Source: Antedon bifida (taxonomy: Eukaryota; Echinodermata; Crinoidea; Comatulida; Antedonidae). From it: a stretch of DNA of 64,000 nucleotides. The stretch spans positions 11,046,917 through 11,110,916 of the forward strand of contig OY727101.1 of assembly GCA_963402885.1 (NCBI GenBank), in the 5' to 3' direction. Shown piece after piece: positions 45,368 to 60,300 of this stretch. The notes beneath the pieces were generated by a model. That model searched no databases and was not told where the DNA came from. It saw nothing but the letters and a program-made list of their open reading frames with translations. A program made the translations under genes and the position numbers. How positions within the stretch are numbered: position 1 is the first letter of the stretch; each line of letters starts with the position of its first letter.

Positions 45368-48300
45368 TTACTTTTTTCTGAAGAATATACTCTTTAACGA
45401 ATGTTTGAACGATTTCTTTGATGAGAGTTTAGAATCGTCAATAGCAACATGCTTCTTGTTGCGTCTCGTCTTGCCTGTAACATAATGTTCATCTCCAGCA
45501 TCATTCCATACCGTTAATGGTGTTGGCACGTCAGCATCTGCTGCATTCTTCTTTTTGCGATTTTTAGCTTTACTTATTTTACGTAAATCTGGTTGTGAAT
45601 AATGCTTGGAATTCTCTGTGATGCTACCACCTTCAATTGATGCAGAATCATAAGTTGGCGTACCATATGTATCAGAGGATTTTTGACAGATTGGACTGTC
45701 GCATGGAGCAATAATTGGCAAGCTTTTGTACATCATATCATCTGCATCTCGTATCGGACTTTCTCGTAAAATTGGAAAACTGTTTTCATTATCGCAACCA
45801 GTCTTTCTATTCGCTTCTTCGACTTTCGTTGTAATCATAGTTTTCAATTGCATTGTTCTTGAGGGCGCATTTGTTAGCGTGGATGGTACATAACAGACAC
45901 TATCTAAATCAGTATCATCTGCACCATAAATTCCATAATTTGATGATGTTGGTAGGGTTCGATGTTGTTGCCTTCCTCCCAAGATTCTTGAATTTGTTGA
46001 AAAGTCAAATTTGTCATTTATATATGGGGAATTGCGCATGTCACTTATTTCAGCATGGGGAATCACCACATCCGATCGCAAACTGTATCCGCTTGAAACT
46101 TGACCTATGCTATGGTTACCATTAATCAAACCTGTTGACAGCTGACCAAAAGTACTATGGTTACTCTGTACAAGACCATATCTTGCCAAAGCTGGTTGAG
46201 ATTTAGCAAGACTTTGTTCAGGGTACGTAACATCTGTTTTAGATGTTTTCATCCACATACTCTCAGACTTTTTCATGTCTTCAATGTGGCTGGCATTCAT
46301 ACTACTCAGAGATGGCGCTGATCTGAACTGCAGCATTTTATGCCGCATTCTTGCTTTGTTGCGTGATTTTGGTCGATATTTGTTGATGGCTTTTGATTTG
46401 AAGTCACTGAAATGCGAATGTTGGATAGCTTCTGTACTTTTAAGTTGAAAAACAGGACTGGCAGCAAGTTCACTCAGTAACTGATGGGTGTGGTTAAGCT
46501 CCTGAATTAACCTATGACCAGATAACAAAACAACAATACTACTAAATTAATGCTCTTTTTACTTTTGTTGAAAAACTCAACTTCCAAAAATCATTGAAAT
46601 TTAATTAGACTTTTAAAAATGCAAATAGTCTATTCTTCTTTTCAAAAAATTCATTTTGAAAACCACACTTCAAGAAAAGTTTAGTTTATTATGTCCCAAA
46701 CAAATATTAAGTATCTGGAGAGTTAAAGCATGGCACTATCATTTTTTTAAATCGCTAGAAGAGTACTATTTAAAAAAAATCATCTATAATACTGATGTGT
46801 TTGGGTGTTTTGTTAAGATGGAAAATCCATTGCATGTATAACCTAAATGCTATTTTTTTGGTATAACCAAAACAATTGCGAGAAATTGCATCTTCAACGG
46901 AAAACTTCCACGATTATCAGGAGACTTTGGAGGTTTTTGACAAAGTGTGTTTGGTTCTGGTTGACTTTAATACCAAAAAAAAATTACCTGCTAGTTCTGT
47001 TTTCTGGTATTTGTTCATCATTTGAATGTATTCCACTGTCTTTTGTTGAAGACCCCTGACTTGGTGTTTTAGCATCCATGCTTGTGCTATCATAATAAGT
47101 AGGTAATTTGTTTTCTTTTCTATCAAATGAAAAGAAATATTAATTATAATAATTGCATTATTTTTGTTTTCTTTCTTCAGTTACAGTAGCTCACCTTCTT
47201 TGAAACACACCTATCGAATAACTCAAGGCAATATAATTAAGCCTTAACACTACGGCCAAAACTAGTTGTTGCGTCCAGTTAAAATGGCGTAAAATCTAGT
47301 AAAGTGACACATGGATCAAAATGCATAAGTGTCACATCGATATACTGGTTCTAATTCGTTTTGAATAGAAATCTAATTGGTTAGAGACATTTCAAATTTT
47401 ATTAAGTAATGTGTAGTCCCACTTCATATTTGATAAGCTAATATTTTTTTCTTTTAAATATATTAAATATTTATCAAACATGAACACACAATAAATTTGT
47501 TTTCAGCTATGTAATGTAATCAAGGTCATAGATTGATACATAATTACCGTTTATAAAGTACTACAGGGAATTGCTTAGTAGTCTGAATGGCCGATTCGAT
47601 CGCTGGTTTTTGTTCCGTCACAAAGTCAGTCAAGCGTTGCGTAGAGCTCTGTACATAAATATAATCCGGATGGTCCACAGATGTACATCTTGATAATTGC
47701 TAAAAAATATAAAAAAATTGAAATGGAAACTTCTTTAATATTACAACTTTTAAAAAGTAAATACAAAAAAATTTAAAATCTTAATTGCCAATCTCAATTT
47801 TAATATTAATTTTATAAACATTGTTTTTTTTTTTATCCATGTGTTTGAATTATAAAAATTTAATATATATTTGACCAGCAAACTCTAAACAGCTCATTTA
47901 TATAGAGGAAAGATGAGTACATCTGTGAGAAAAATCAGGCTCAATTATACTAAAAGTTTATAATTATATTTAAACTTTATAACTTTACTAATAAAAAAAC
48001 ATTTCAAAAATGTATTGCATCATCATTTAAAAATAATAGAATCATAATAAACCCTAAATTAGGGTCCACTTGGAGAAACAAATATCTGAGTAAATATTTG
48101 AATGTTGAGAAAAGATTGAAGTTATTATTGTGTGGAGAGTTGGACAGATGGAAAGTGTGCATTGGCAGTATTTTGTCATGATTGTATGGGCCTAATGTTT
48201 TGACCAATTTAATGCAATTGAGAAAGTTATAGAACAATTGAGAATAATAGAGACTTACTCAGTGGGGTAACGTGGGGAGAAAGGACCATTGGTTTAGCAC

Positions 48301-51300
48301 TCTCAAGTGGCAGTTCAATGCTGGGTAGTTGCATTAGGACTGCTCATGCTTTGGGGCCCCTTTTAGGAGCTTAAACGCTCTTGGACGCAGTTACGCCACT
48401 GGACTTAATATAATTATAAGCCCGTCTCAAGAGTCTGAATTCCCTGATTTCTTGACATTTACAAAAATGAAGCGACATAGTTGATTACCTTAAGGAAGAT
48501 AACATATTGAGGTATACGTTGAACAGGACTAAGTAGGCTGCCAACTAGATCCGACTCAATAAAACCTAAACTAGACAACTGTTTCTGTAAAAGAAAATAC
48601 ATTGAATTCATTGATTATAAGTATTTATAGTATGTAGTTTAACTTTAAATATATAATTGATTTTATATACATATATTAAGTATGTATACGTGTACACTTA
48701 TATATATGTTGAAGGCCAACAAAGCTAACCTAAATGCAAATATTTACATTTCTACAGAAATGTACTTCTGTATGTGACTAATGAAAGAAAATTGACAATT
48801 CAGTTTCATAAATATTTATTAGTAATATTTCAAACCTCAATGGAGCAATTTTCACTTAAGAGCTGTTTTTGTCTATTTCATATTAACTATTTATAATTTA
48901 TCACATCTTGAAGTTGTCATGAGTTTATTATCAACAATAGATTGGAGTTTAAAATTTGAATTATCTAGTAAATATTAAATGCTTGTAAAACAGTTTAAAT
49001 TTTTGTGTCATGCGGCATTTTTTTTTTATTTTGTCATTATACATCATTATAAAGACAACATTATAAAAAATGTTACATTATTAGCATAAATAAATCTGTT
49101 TTATTTGAACACTTTCAACAGTTTTGTTTCATAGAACAGCAAATAAAACAACTTGTGTCATCTTTACCATGAGATGAACATCGACTGTCAGGCTTTCTGT
49201 GAAAATACATTTATATCGGTTCTGTGATATATCCTGCGAGCTTGTATATAATAGGGTAGGGTCAAAATAGATGGGTTGCATTCCAATTGGTCTGCTTTTA
49301 TTTTCTCATAAGTAATCTTTGGAGGACAGTACGTACAGTATTACAGTATGTATGGCTTTGTTTGTTAACAAAACAGCACTGTTTTATTTTCTGAACGCAT
49401 GACAAGATTTTAACAATGCGGTCAACCTCTATTCAGAGGAACACATCTATCCAGAAAAACACTCCTATTCTCACCATTAATGTGATACAGGGTTGTCTAT
49501 TGAAGTATCTATATCATATATGAATTCCAATCAATTATTAAAACTTACCCTTAAAAACTTGCGGAAAGTGTGAGACTTTTGGCAGTAATAACTCATCTTT
49601 GATAAAGAGCTTGGAAAATTTGCAATATAGCTTGTATACACATCTAGCGTGTCAGCCTGCAAATTAGTGAAATAGGGTGATAAATAATATATTATAGACA
49701 GTATAATTGGGTTTTATAAAGGACTACTGTACATGTTGCCCAAAGCCTGACGAACCAAAACATTTGTGGTCATCCATTTTTCTGCAATTGAGGATTAACA
49801 TTGTGAGTATACTATAAAACCTCAAAAAGAAGCACATGAGGTTTTTGTCCTTTTTTAGTCGCCTGCAACGCGACTCCACAGCTCACTATATAGGTCGGTA
49901 AACACTAACTTGAGCACGCGACTGCAGCCATGTATGGCCTTGTTTACTCATGGGTTGCTGCTTTTCGAGATGGGCTTGATTTCGAAATTAACTTCTTTTC
50001 GAGGTTTTACGGTAATTTTCTAAGGCGCCCTTTTTATATATAATATATTTATTAACCAAAAATCAGCTTTAAAAAATTCCAAAATTTAGGAATTAGCAGA
50101 AACAATTTGTGTACAAATATTGCAATCCGAAATATTTGTGGGCCCATAACGTATTTAATAATTTCTCATTGTACAAATAAGTTTATAATAAAATTACAAG
50201 ACATTTTGGAGGGAAAAATAAAGAAAATATATATAAACAAGATGTAACTTTAAGGCAAATAATGTACGACTATGGTTTCAGCCAGTGGCTGCTTGTGTCA
50301 TTAAACAAAAAAATAAAGATATACTGAATATTATTATAACTTAATTAAACAAATTGCCTACATTGTATGTATCTGTAATTCTTGCCAAAATATCACCCAT
50401 CATGCCTTGCCATTTCCAGGTGTTCAAACGACTTTGCAATGACATCAGCAACGATTTGTGCTTCTGAAGTAAAGAGGCTAGCTCAGTTGGGAATATTACA
50501 CTAGAAAAACATTTAAATTGAAAATGAAATAAAAATATAAAAATAAATTGTCTAGTACCAGTATGCACAAGAATTGTGAATGAAGGAAAATTAAAGTAGG
50601 CTATTGTTATCTTTTTGCAATCACTAGTCAAGATTGTTTAACTATAGAATCACTTAATGTGCTTTATCCCAAGATGATTGGACCTTACAATATGTTTTTG
50701 AAATATTTGTTGTAAATAAAATCAATATAAATAGTAAATTAGGATAAAAAATTGCATCGCAATTTGTATTATACATGAACTAATATATTTTCATCTGGAT
50801 AGTAAATGTTTTTTCTACAGCTTACAAAATTTGGAAAATCAAGTTTGTAAACTGTATTTCAATCCCATTATCATGTATTCCATACAACACAAAAAGGTGA
50901 CAAAATACTAAATACCTTATATCAGGCTGGGGGATAAATCCTTCACCAAGAAGAGGGTTGTTAAAATGCTGTTGTGTAGTTTGTAACTGATTTACATAAC
51001 GTCTTTCAGATTCTAAGAATTGCCTTGCCAAAGTTTGTCTCAAAGCTATACATGAGAGAGAAATATTTAAAGATGTATTGTCCCTTGAAACACAAAAAAA
51101 TGAAGGTCAAAATATTATAAATTTAAATTGGCCATATCAAAGTAATATTAAAGTTATTCACTTTAAGTCGAAAATTCAAGCCAAAAGCAACAAGTTTACG
51201 TAATTAACAGGTAAATTAGTTTGATTACATTTCGTCTGGAAAATCATCGCGAGCGAAAGTAAACAAAGATTTCAAACCACGAGTACGCATTATGCATATG

Positions 51301-54300
51301 CTAATTACGATCAACTCGTCACGGTTGAGAAGGTATTTTCACACAGATCGTGAGGAAGTTTTATGATTATGCATACAGAGTAGCCAAACAAGCGCGTTTC
51401 ATTATGGGATATGTTTTCGAAAACTTTGACTGGAAGTCAAAGTTATTTTTTTAACAAAAAAACGTCTGTATTTCAGTTAAATGATTTTTTTTTCGACAAA
51501 TTTTTGGTGATAGTTAATAACTATTGTGATACTTCAAAATGACCCACCTTTTTTCGAAATCTGTTATTTTTTATTTTTTTGGAATTAGTCAAAGGGACAA
51601 TACATCTTTAAGTGAAAATTGTATAATCAATGTGAATTAAAAACAATGTATGTCTAACCAATTTGTGGTTTTAGAAATTTGATCTATTTTGTGCTTACAG
51701 TAGCTTACCCTGATAAACTAAGAATTATAGGGCCTGTTTCTGCTGAGCAAGAGAATACTGATTTAAAATACTATATTTTGAAAAACAGTATTTTCTTGCC
51801 AGCAGTTATAACAGGTCCTTATAAAAAGTATGATTTTTAAACGGTTTTAAAATAAAGCTATTTGAAGCTGCAATGTGATTTTCTTTACAAACCCAGTGTT
51901 CTTGTGTATATTTTTTAAGAATGCAAGAGATCCCTGATGTTGTGTTTCTTCATGAGTGTTTCATTAATGTGCTTTATTTTACCTTCTTCGGATGAGATGA
52001 ATTCAGTTTGTTTTGGAGGAAAATCCATTGGTCCAAATGAACTATTGCACGAGCCACTTGATTCCTGTAAAAACAGTCATATGATTACTTCGTCAAATAA
52101 TGAGTTTATATAAAATTTTTGTGTAAAAAAGTTGTGATCCATCATAAAATCAGATTATTTATGTCATAAATCAGTGCAATCTATAATTAATTTTTTTTGT
52201 ATGAGGAAAATATTTGAATTTTGTTCATTGTTACAAAGTTATCCAGATCCTCTTTATTTTATTGCACAAGTGAAAGTAAAAGTACTGTACATTTGATTCA
52301 TTAACCCTAAATTAACGATGGGAATTATTAGTGGTTTGCAAGGCGAAATCAATATTTTGATATAAAGTTTGCGGCATACCACGTATATATATATATATAT
52401 ATATTGAAAAGAACTGTGAGTTTCTCAACGTTATATTAACTTATAGACACAAGTAATAAGCGCATATTAAAATGATCTTATTTCTAAATGCATACAAATC
52501 ATTATATATATTATATAAATAATACAATTTTTCATTATCAGTTCAATTTATTTGAAGTAGGAAAAATGATGGGATATTGAGTAGTTCACCTGACAATTCA
52601 CCTCATTTCCTCTTCGCAATTGCACAGTGCGCTTGAAAGAAGACTTGACACTTTCTTCCTCCGTTAAGTTTGCTTCTAAATCCGTTGTTACAGACTCCTT
52701 CTCCAAATCTTTATAGTAATCTTTCTCATCATTTTCAAGGTCAAGTCCATCATCCGAGTCATCAGAATCATAGTCTAATATACCTAAAAATTACAAGTAG
52801 GCTTAAATGATAAGTAAATGCTGATCGGTGATATTTTACTAGGAATTATAATTATTTGCAAATCACTGCAACAAGTAGTAGTAGTTAGTGTGAAGTCTTT
52901 CAGAGCTGTGTAGATCAAACAAATTTTAAACAATTTGGTAAAAAGTTTATTTATAGCAGAACAAATGTAAACATACATCAGAAAAGACAGTAACATCTCA
53001 GGACAGCATATATATCAGGATAGTACTAGTTTAAGTATAGAGTCCCCCTCGAGAGAGAGTAATATTATATTACAAAATGAAGAACATTAATATACATTAA
53101 TAGAGCCAAAGATCTGCAGACCTATATTATGCCTTTATGCTCTAAAAACAGCCTTTCTCTCCAACAAATTATTGTGATCCTTTCTTTTTGTACCGTCGTT
53201 AGACACAGTGCAAAGACAAGAACTGATAAGAATTTATCTGAATTCCAGTGACAAGCTAAAGAAACTAGTAGAGGCTAATTTATTCTTAATTATTTGATGT
53301 TGCCCTTGTTTTCTTTACCTTACAAGTTATAGGATTTTAACTTTGATATGTTGTCTCGTCCGCATAACTATACATACCGATAGACGATATACAAAGCATT
53401 CAAAGGATTCTAGATACGTTAGCGGAATTACTGCTAGGCAATGACTGTGTGTTTGCTGCCTAAACAGGAGTGTGTACCGATCACCTGTAAAGTGCAGTAC
53501 GTGTAGTCAGATAGACCCGTGCGATATATGCATACGTTGGATCCGGCGAAATCTGCGCCACTACCACATCCTGTGGGATGTACAATATCCGATATCTCAC
53601 CTGAGACGGCTTCCATGGAGTCTCAGATCCACCACCTCAAAGACAAAGGAGACACTTCTCGCAGTGGATAGAGTGGCCTGCGAGATGCTCTGTGTAACAT
53701 CTATATCAGGCTACTTTCTGTCATTCTTGGCCGACCCTGATAACCCAAGAGAGAACAATTCTGAGGTCATTACACTTTTACAGCAGATCACAGGTCTTAT
53801 TGCTGATCAGCAGGCTTTTCTATCTCTGACGTTGGCCGACATTTCTCCAGCTTTCATCTTAGGTTCACTACATCTGAATTGTTCGGAGCCAAGGACTTTT
53901 TCTTAGAAGGAAGCGACTCCTACTGAACTGCAAGAGTCTAAACAAGCGAATCATTAGGACGTACTGTCCTGACAGACCTTATGTCAGCCTCATTTCCCTT
54001 CTTCGAAAATTGTCGACAAGTGGTGTGCCGTCTCGGGACACGAGTCAACCGTCTTTCTACTGTCTATAAGTGCTGCTTACCTGGATAAACAGTCCTCCCA
54101 TTAGACAAGCATCTTGTGAATGGTGAGGTATGTATATAACAGCAGTGTATTTCACTTATAAAATCTTTACAGTTAAAAATAAAAATTCTAATGACAAAAT
54201 AATAATAAAGATTTTCCATGAAAACCAATTAATATAATTTAAAGAGAATAAACGAGACCAGTTGATTAACTATGCTTTGAATTTCTGACTCATAAAGTAA

Positions 54301-57300
54301 ATGAGGTATTGCTTGTTAAATTTAATGTTAAAAATATAACACATGCTTTCTATGTGATAACTGTCAGAGCAAATAAAACTGTTCATCATAAGCTAGAAAA
54401 ATCCACTAGCAAACTGTAATAAAACACGAGCTGTAAAATGACATGACATTCAATAGCAATGATGAACAGATCTATTTACATACATGCAAATAAGGAAATA
54501 TATATATATATATAAGAGAGTGTTTGAATGTGTCTTTTTTTAAACGCCACACATCCATATACATAACATGGGTTATCAAATAACTGGAATTGTACTGGGA
54601 AGGTTTTAAACTACATTTAAAAACGATCTGACATTTTGGATCCAATATGGCAGTCGAAATGGCTGTGACAAAATGATATAAAAACAATTGTTTACTTGAT
54701 AAATTTTATTTTTCCTAAGGGAAAAAACCGGAACCAGACAGAAGTCCATTATCTGGTAAATTTGACGATTTCAAGACATGTTTATACCTAATTATAGTTT
54801 AATTATTTTGTATGTTTTATAATTTGTATAGAATAAAGTAAGATTTAGAGTTATTGGAGTTTAGAATTACAAAGCATAATACTTTTAATTGAAAAAGAAA
54901 CTAAATGAATATTTATGAGTACAGTGTGATGGTACAAATAATTTCAAGAGGTGAAAGATGAAAGATCATTATTTGTACCATAGCACAATCGTCCAACCAA
55001 ATTAGAGGAATTTAGGTATTATATAAAACACAATATAGTAGATATATAAGTAGAAATATATTTACATCACAGGCACAGAATAAATTCTAAACCGCCCGGT
55101 GATAATTGAATTGAAATGTAATTAATTAATTTGAAATGTTAAGATGAGGAAATCTGTGAGAATGAGAAAAAGCCGCCCCAACCAAGATTCAAACACGGAA
55201 CCTTCTGCTTGATATGCAGATGTCCTAACCATTAGACCACTGGCTATGGTATTGTTCAAACAAGATTGGATAGCGACTCTTTAACATTCTCAGCGTGGTA
55301 CGGCAGAACAGCACTAGTCCCTCAATTGTACGCATGCACAACAGAGATCAAACTGATAGAAATATATTTGTATATATATATAAACACAGCAGGCAAAGAA
55401 CATTAATTCTAAACCACCCGGTGATATACTTAAATTTAATTAATTAATGTGAAACGATAAAGATGAGAAAATCTGTGATAATGATAAAAAGTCGCCCCAA
55501 CCCAGACTCGTACTCGGACCATATATATATATATATATATATATATTTTTTTGTCTTACGTGGGTTCATCCCACTTTTATTTCCATAAATACATATACAT
55601 TGTACAGTACATTTCTGTTGTACATCACTTTATATGTTCTGCGACCCATTGTGTTTTTAAATTACGTTCACATATTAACTTATATACTTATGTATATATA
55701 TTTTTGCTTCAAATTCAATAATACATAAATTTGGCAGCTAGCCAAAAAATGCATTAGATATGAGTACATGTGTTATTATAGAAGTGTATGATTTGTAATG
55801 TTTCAAAAGAGCAAAAGAATTGAATATTCAAAGACAGCTTACATTATTGCTCTTTAAGTGGATACATATATCAAAATGAAATAAACGTTTGTCACAACTG
55901 GTCAGGATACGTTCACTTATCTATTTTTTATAGTATTCGTTAATTGATTGGATTGTCCATAATACATTTGAAGTTATGACAAAATCCCACTTTGGCTTGC
56001 AATCACATTTACATCAGAATTAGTAACAGTTCAATTTAAAGTATAGTCTACAGAAATAAGCAAAACAAAATACGAAAAATATATATTATACAAATAATGT
56101 TGTGAGTGCAATGGTACAAATAATTTCATGAGGTTAAAATATAACAATTTTTCTAGCCTAGCCTCTTGTCACATGTGGTTGCTCTCTTACTGTACAAAAA
56201 GAAACGCACAAACGAAATTGTAGCTGTATGTTGATTGTATAACACTGCACTCTCTGGGAGCATCTAATATTTAATATCATGTGACCCACAATATTTTAAT
56301 GAAATGACAAGAATCTACTATTAAAGTTGTATTATAAAATATAATAATCATCATCTGTACATTCATTGAATGTTTGTTGTTCAATAAATCATTACCAACA
56401 ATTTCATTGTTTGTAGCCTATCCATAAATGTATTATTATTATTATTAAAGCCACATTCCTACGTTTTTTCCATATAATTTTACAAACTGCATTTTATGCA
56501 AATTTAAATACTATATGGGCTTATTGCGATAATGTTTTTTGTCTTTAAATGGTAAAATGTGAGTCGATTTTTATAATTTAAGAGGTCCGCATTGTATTGC
56601 GAGCAGATTGATATTTTTGCTTTGCTTCTGTGATGCACCCACTTTCGATCGATCGCAAAAGCAGAACAAATGGAAGAACCGACGTAACTTTAAAAAAAAA
56701 AATACCAGGTTTTTCCCAATTTGTGTTAATGTATTTTGCTAAAGAAAAAAAGACAACTAGACAATGGCACTAGGCTATAGGGTCTTATGTTACAATCTAC
56801 AAACTATGACTTAACTAAGCCTAGCTAGGCCTAAGACCGTCCATGAGACGACATACAATGTGAGCTATTTAGGTAGTTCATTATTTTTCTCTCTTTATCA
56901 TAATTACCATGAAACGTACATTTAAGATAAGGAATGACCTGGTTTAATGTTTTTAAAGTAAATTATATTGCATTATGTTTACAAAATGTCAACAATTGTA
57001 GGGAAAGCGTCTTTATTACAACAATATAGAAGTACTGTATAGTGCATTATGATAGCCTCAAAGCGCTTAACAATAAATAAAATTATGAAAATTACAAGTC
57101 AAAAAGGTTATCAACATCATTTTTTTTCTATTACTATCGATAATCATCCATCAACAAAACATAAAGATTATCCATAAAATAGTTATTCAAGTAAAAACTC
57201 ATTATTCACTCTTTTAAACAGAGATAATTGCACAAATTGTTAACCGGCTTCCTTCACGATACAGTAGGCCTAATATCCTTATATCTAGGGACATTTATTT

Positions 57301-60300
57301 ATTAGTGAAAGACAGTAATATATTATTATAAGTAACTTGGATTGAAATAAAGAAATGTTACGGATTTATGTATTTATAGATTTGCTTTTATGCTATAAAA
57401 TATTTACAACTAAATGCAATAATACATTCCCTAGGTCCTCATTCCCTCTACTGCAGCAGGAGAATTTGTAGTGTCTTTAATATTCAGGTGGAATCTGAAA
57501 ACAAATGTAATGCTAATTGTGGATATACACAATATCAATGAGAAAAACTGAAAGTCATAAGATTGAAAGTAATAAGAATGAAAGACATAAGATTGAATAA
57601 CATAGATTGAAAGTCACAAGATTGAAAGACATATTTTAATATTTACTGTATGAAAGATTATCAACCCTAAATTCATTTTTTTGAAATAAATTAAGAAAAT
57701 ATAATTTTGGGGCAGGATTTCACAACACAGCATTTAATCACATGGTTAAACATGTTTTTATTTCTTGAAAACAAATACTTTATTTATTTATTTATTATTA
57801 GGCCGAATTTTGAACAACGGTTGACAAGAACCATATAATATATTTTCCATGGCCTTAAAAAAGTAGTACATATAGTACACTTATGTCATTAACTATGTAG
57901 AATCTTTAATGAAGGATTCATGACAAGAAATTGTACGTAAATTGCAGCAAGCTGTAGAAACTATGAAAGAATGCACCGATTAAACATGTTTGTTTATAGT
58001 TTATTCATGCAGAAAGAGCAGTTTGACACGCCATAAAGTCAGTTTTTGAACGTAGGTGTTTGGCATCCTTAAGATATGAATTATTCATTGATATTGTTAC
58101 ATTTAAAGTGCAAAAAGGTTTGTTGATAAACACGCACACACATTTAATTATAGAATATACACATAATCAACTAAATTTTTAATTAGATTGCGTATACTTA
58201 ATTTCTGCCTTAGGATAAAATTTAAATATGATTTCTTATACATAATACTGTTCGAAGTTTGTATTTTCTTACTGTCTCCATAAATATTACATAAAAGTAA
58301 AATAAATTTATGGCTCTAAAAAACAGGACCATAATTATGTAAAACAGGTCCAATATCTATACCTGATTTGTTTTTATCCTGTATAAATATGATTTTAAAT
58401 AAAAATACACAAAGAGCCAGCATGCTTTGTGATGCTGGAGTCCATTATATGTATTGACAGATACCGTTTCAACAGCCCAACGTAACCAGATTAGTTACTT
58501 TCAAATAATAAAGAATTTACAGCCCACACCGAATATAATTTCCAAATTTGCAGTACATACCAATATTTAACATATATATTGTTTGTTTTTATTGATTTCC
58601 ACACAATATGCCTATGGGATTCCGTAAAACACTCTGAAACATGGAGATATCCTTGTTTCACAGTCAAGCGTTTGTAAAGTGTAAAACTACTAGAAAATAT
58701 GAATGGAGAAAATGCCTAGAGCCAAATATAGTAGATTCATTGCTTGGAGCAATCGTAGAAACATACCTTGAGCATAATTACAAAATAACGAAAGTAGGAC
58801 AAATTTAAAAATCAAAATCAATTCTTTGGTTAGATATTAAAATCTTGGTGCAGGATAAATAAATCTTTATTGATATGGTTAAAGATGAAAAAAATTACTA
58901 AAACCTAAAATACTGAAAAAAAAATATAATAATGCTTTGAGAGAATTTTTGTACAGTAGTTTTTATGCAAGTTGTTGTTATTGCATGCATCCACAGATGG
59001 GGTATTGTGGGAAGGTTTTAAACTACATTTAAAGGGGTGGAGGTTAGAGATGGGTACCTGCCTTGGGTGTATATTTACTTTAAGTTTATTTTAGGTTTAT
59101 ATTTAATAACTAAGGAATAAGTATATTTTCAAAAACAACAAAAGAAGAGGTTATATAGCAACATTTTAAAAAGTGTCAAAATCATTTTAAAGGAAATACA
59201 AAAATGTTTAATACTTAAAAATGGTATCTGGAATATCTGCCTTCATTCAAAAGTAATCATGCAAACAGCTATCTTTTACATGTGCTAATCTGATCACTAA
59301 ATTTATTTATTTTCAAAGATTTGAGGAGTACATTATTACATTTTTTTCATAATTGAATAAAAATTAGAAATCTTACTGAGTGTTGATATATCAAGTTTGT
59401 CTTCTGGAATATCTAAATCCAAGTCACACACTTTTTCTTTTCTGTCGTCTGCTTCATAATTTTTCTTTAATTGCTTCTTTCTGAATGTGGATAAAAGACT
59501 CATAACAAGAATGATGACACTTACAATTTCAAGAATTTATTTCATTTTTTAGGAAACCAAAGTTAATTATTCCTATTTTTGAATGTTTATGTTTTTTGCT
59601 GTATCGGTTTTTCGATTGTAGAGTAACATGAGTGGAGCAAGAAAGGCACAGTTTATGCCTTTGAGTAATCTAAGGTGGAGGGTGGTTGACACAGATATTT
59701 CACGAAAAATATGAAAATTGCATTTAATAACACTCCATGTTCTAAAAATAAGGTTTAAAAATGGCTACCAACAGAGGTTGATTGGTTTGTGTGATGAAAT
59801 ACCTTAATACATCAGAGATACAGCCATCTTGTGTTAGCTCATCTATCAGTACTGTTCGTTCATACTGAAGATGCTCTACCTGCTCGCATAGTTGTTGTGT
59901 GGTGGCACTGTTTTCTTGAACTTTCGATATTACTTCTTTCATTTCACTCTAAAAAAAATCAAAACCACTTTTAAATCATCTGTGACAATTTACATAAATA
60001 AACAGAAGATAAATATAAAAAAAGTTAAATAAAAATTACTATGACGACTAGTTATTTACTTATAATAACAAAATACAACATGGATTGAGCAAATCTTTTT
60101 AAAATATTAAAAAATAAATTTCTGTTATAGGCCTACCTTGATTTCTTTTATAGCACTAGTGAGCTCTGCTAATTGACTGTTAACATCTTCTTTATGCTCC
60201 TTTACTTGATCATGGAGGGCTATATCTTCACTTTGAATCACTGATAACTCTTGCATTGCACTCACAAATCCATCTTTCATTTCCTGAACTAAATATGTCA

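Noticed and set aside
46500-46528. Start of the long RhoGEF frame at 46528
   Set aside because: The codon there is TTG, and a proper AG acceptor at 46512-46513 continues the frame from exon 46988-47119; the last exon begins at 46511.
53434-53616. Minus-strand frame in RhoGEF intron 3 as a missing exon
   Set aside because: Exons ending at 59377 and starting at 52783 already join in phase, and no fitting splice sites are seen around this frame.
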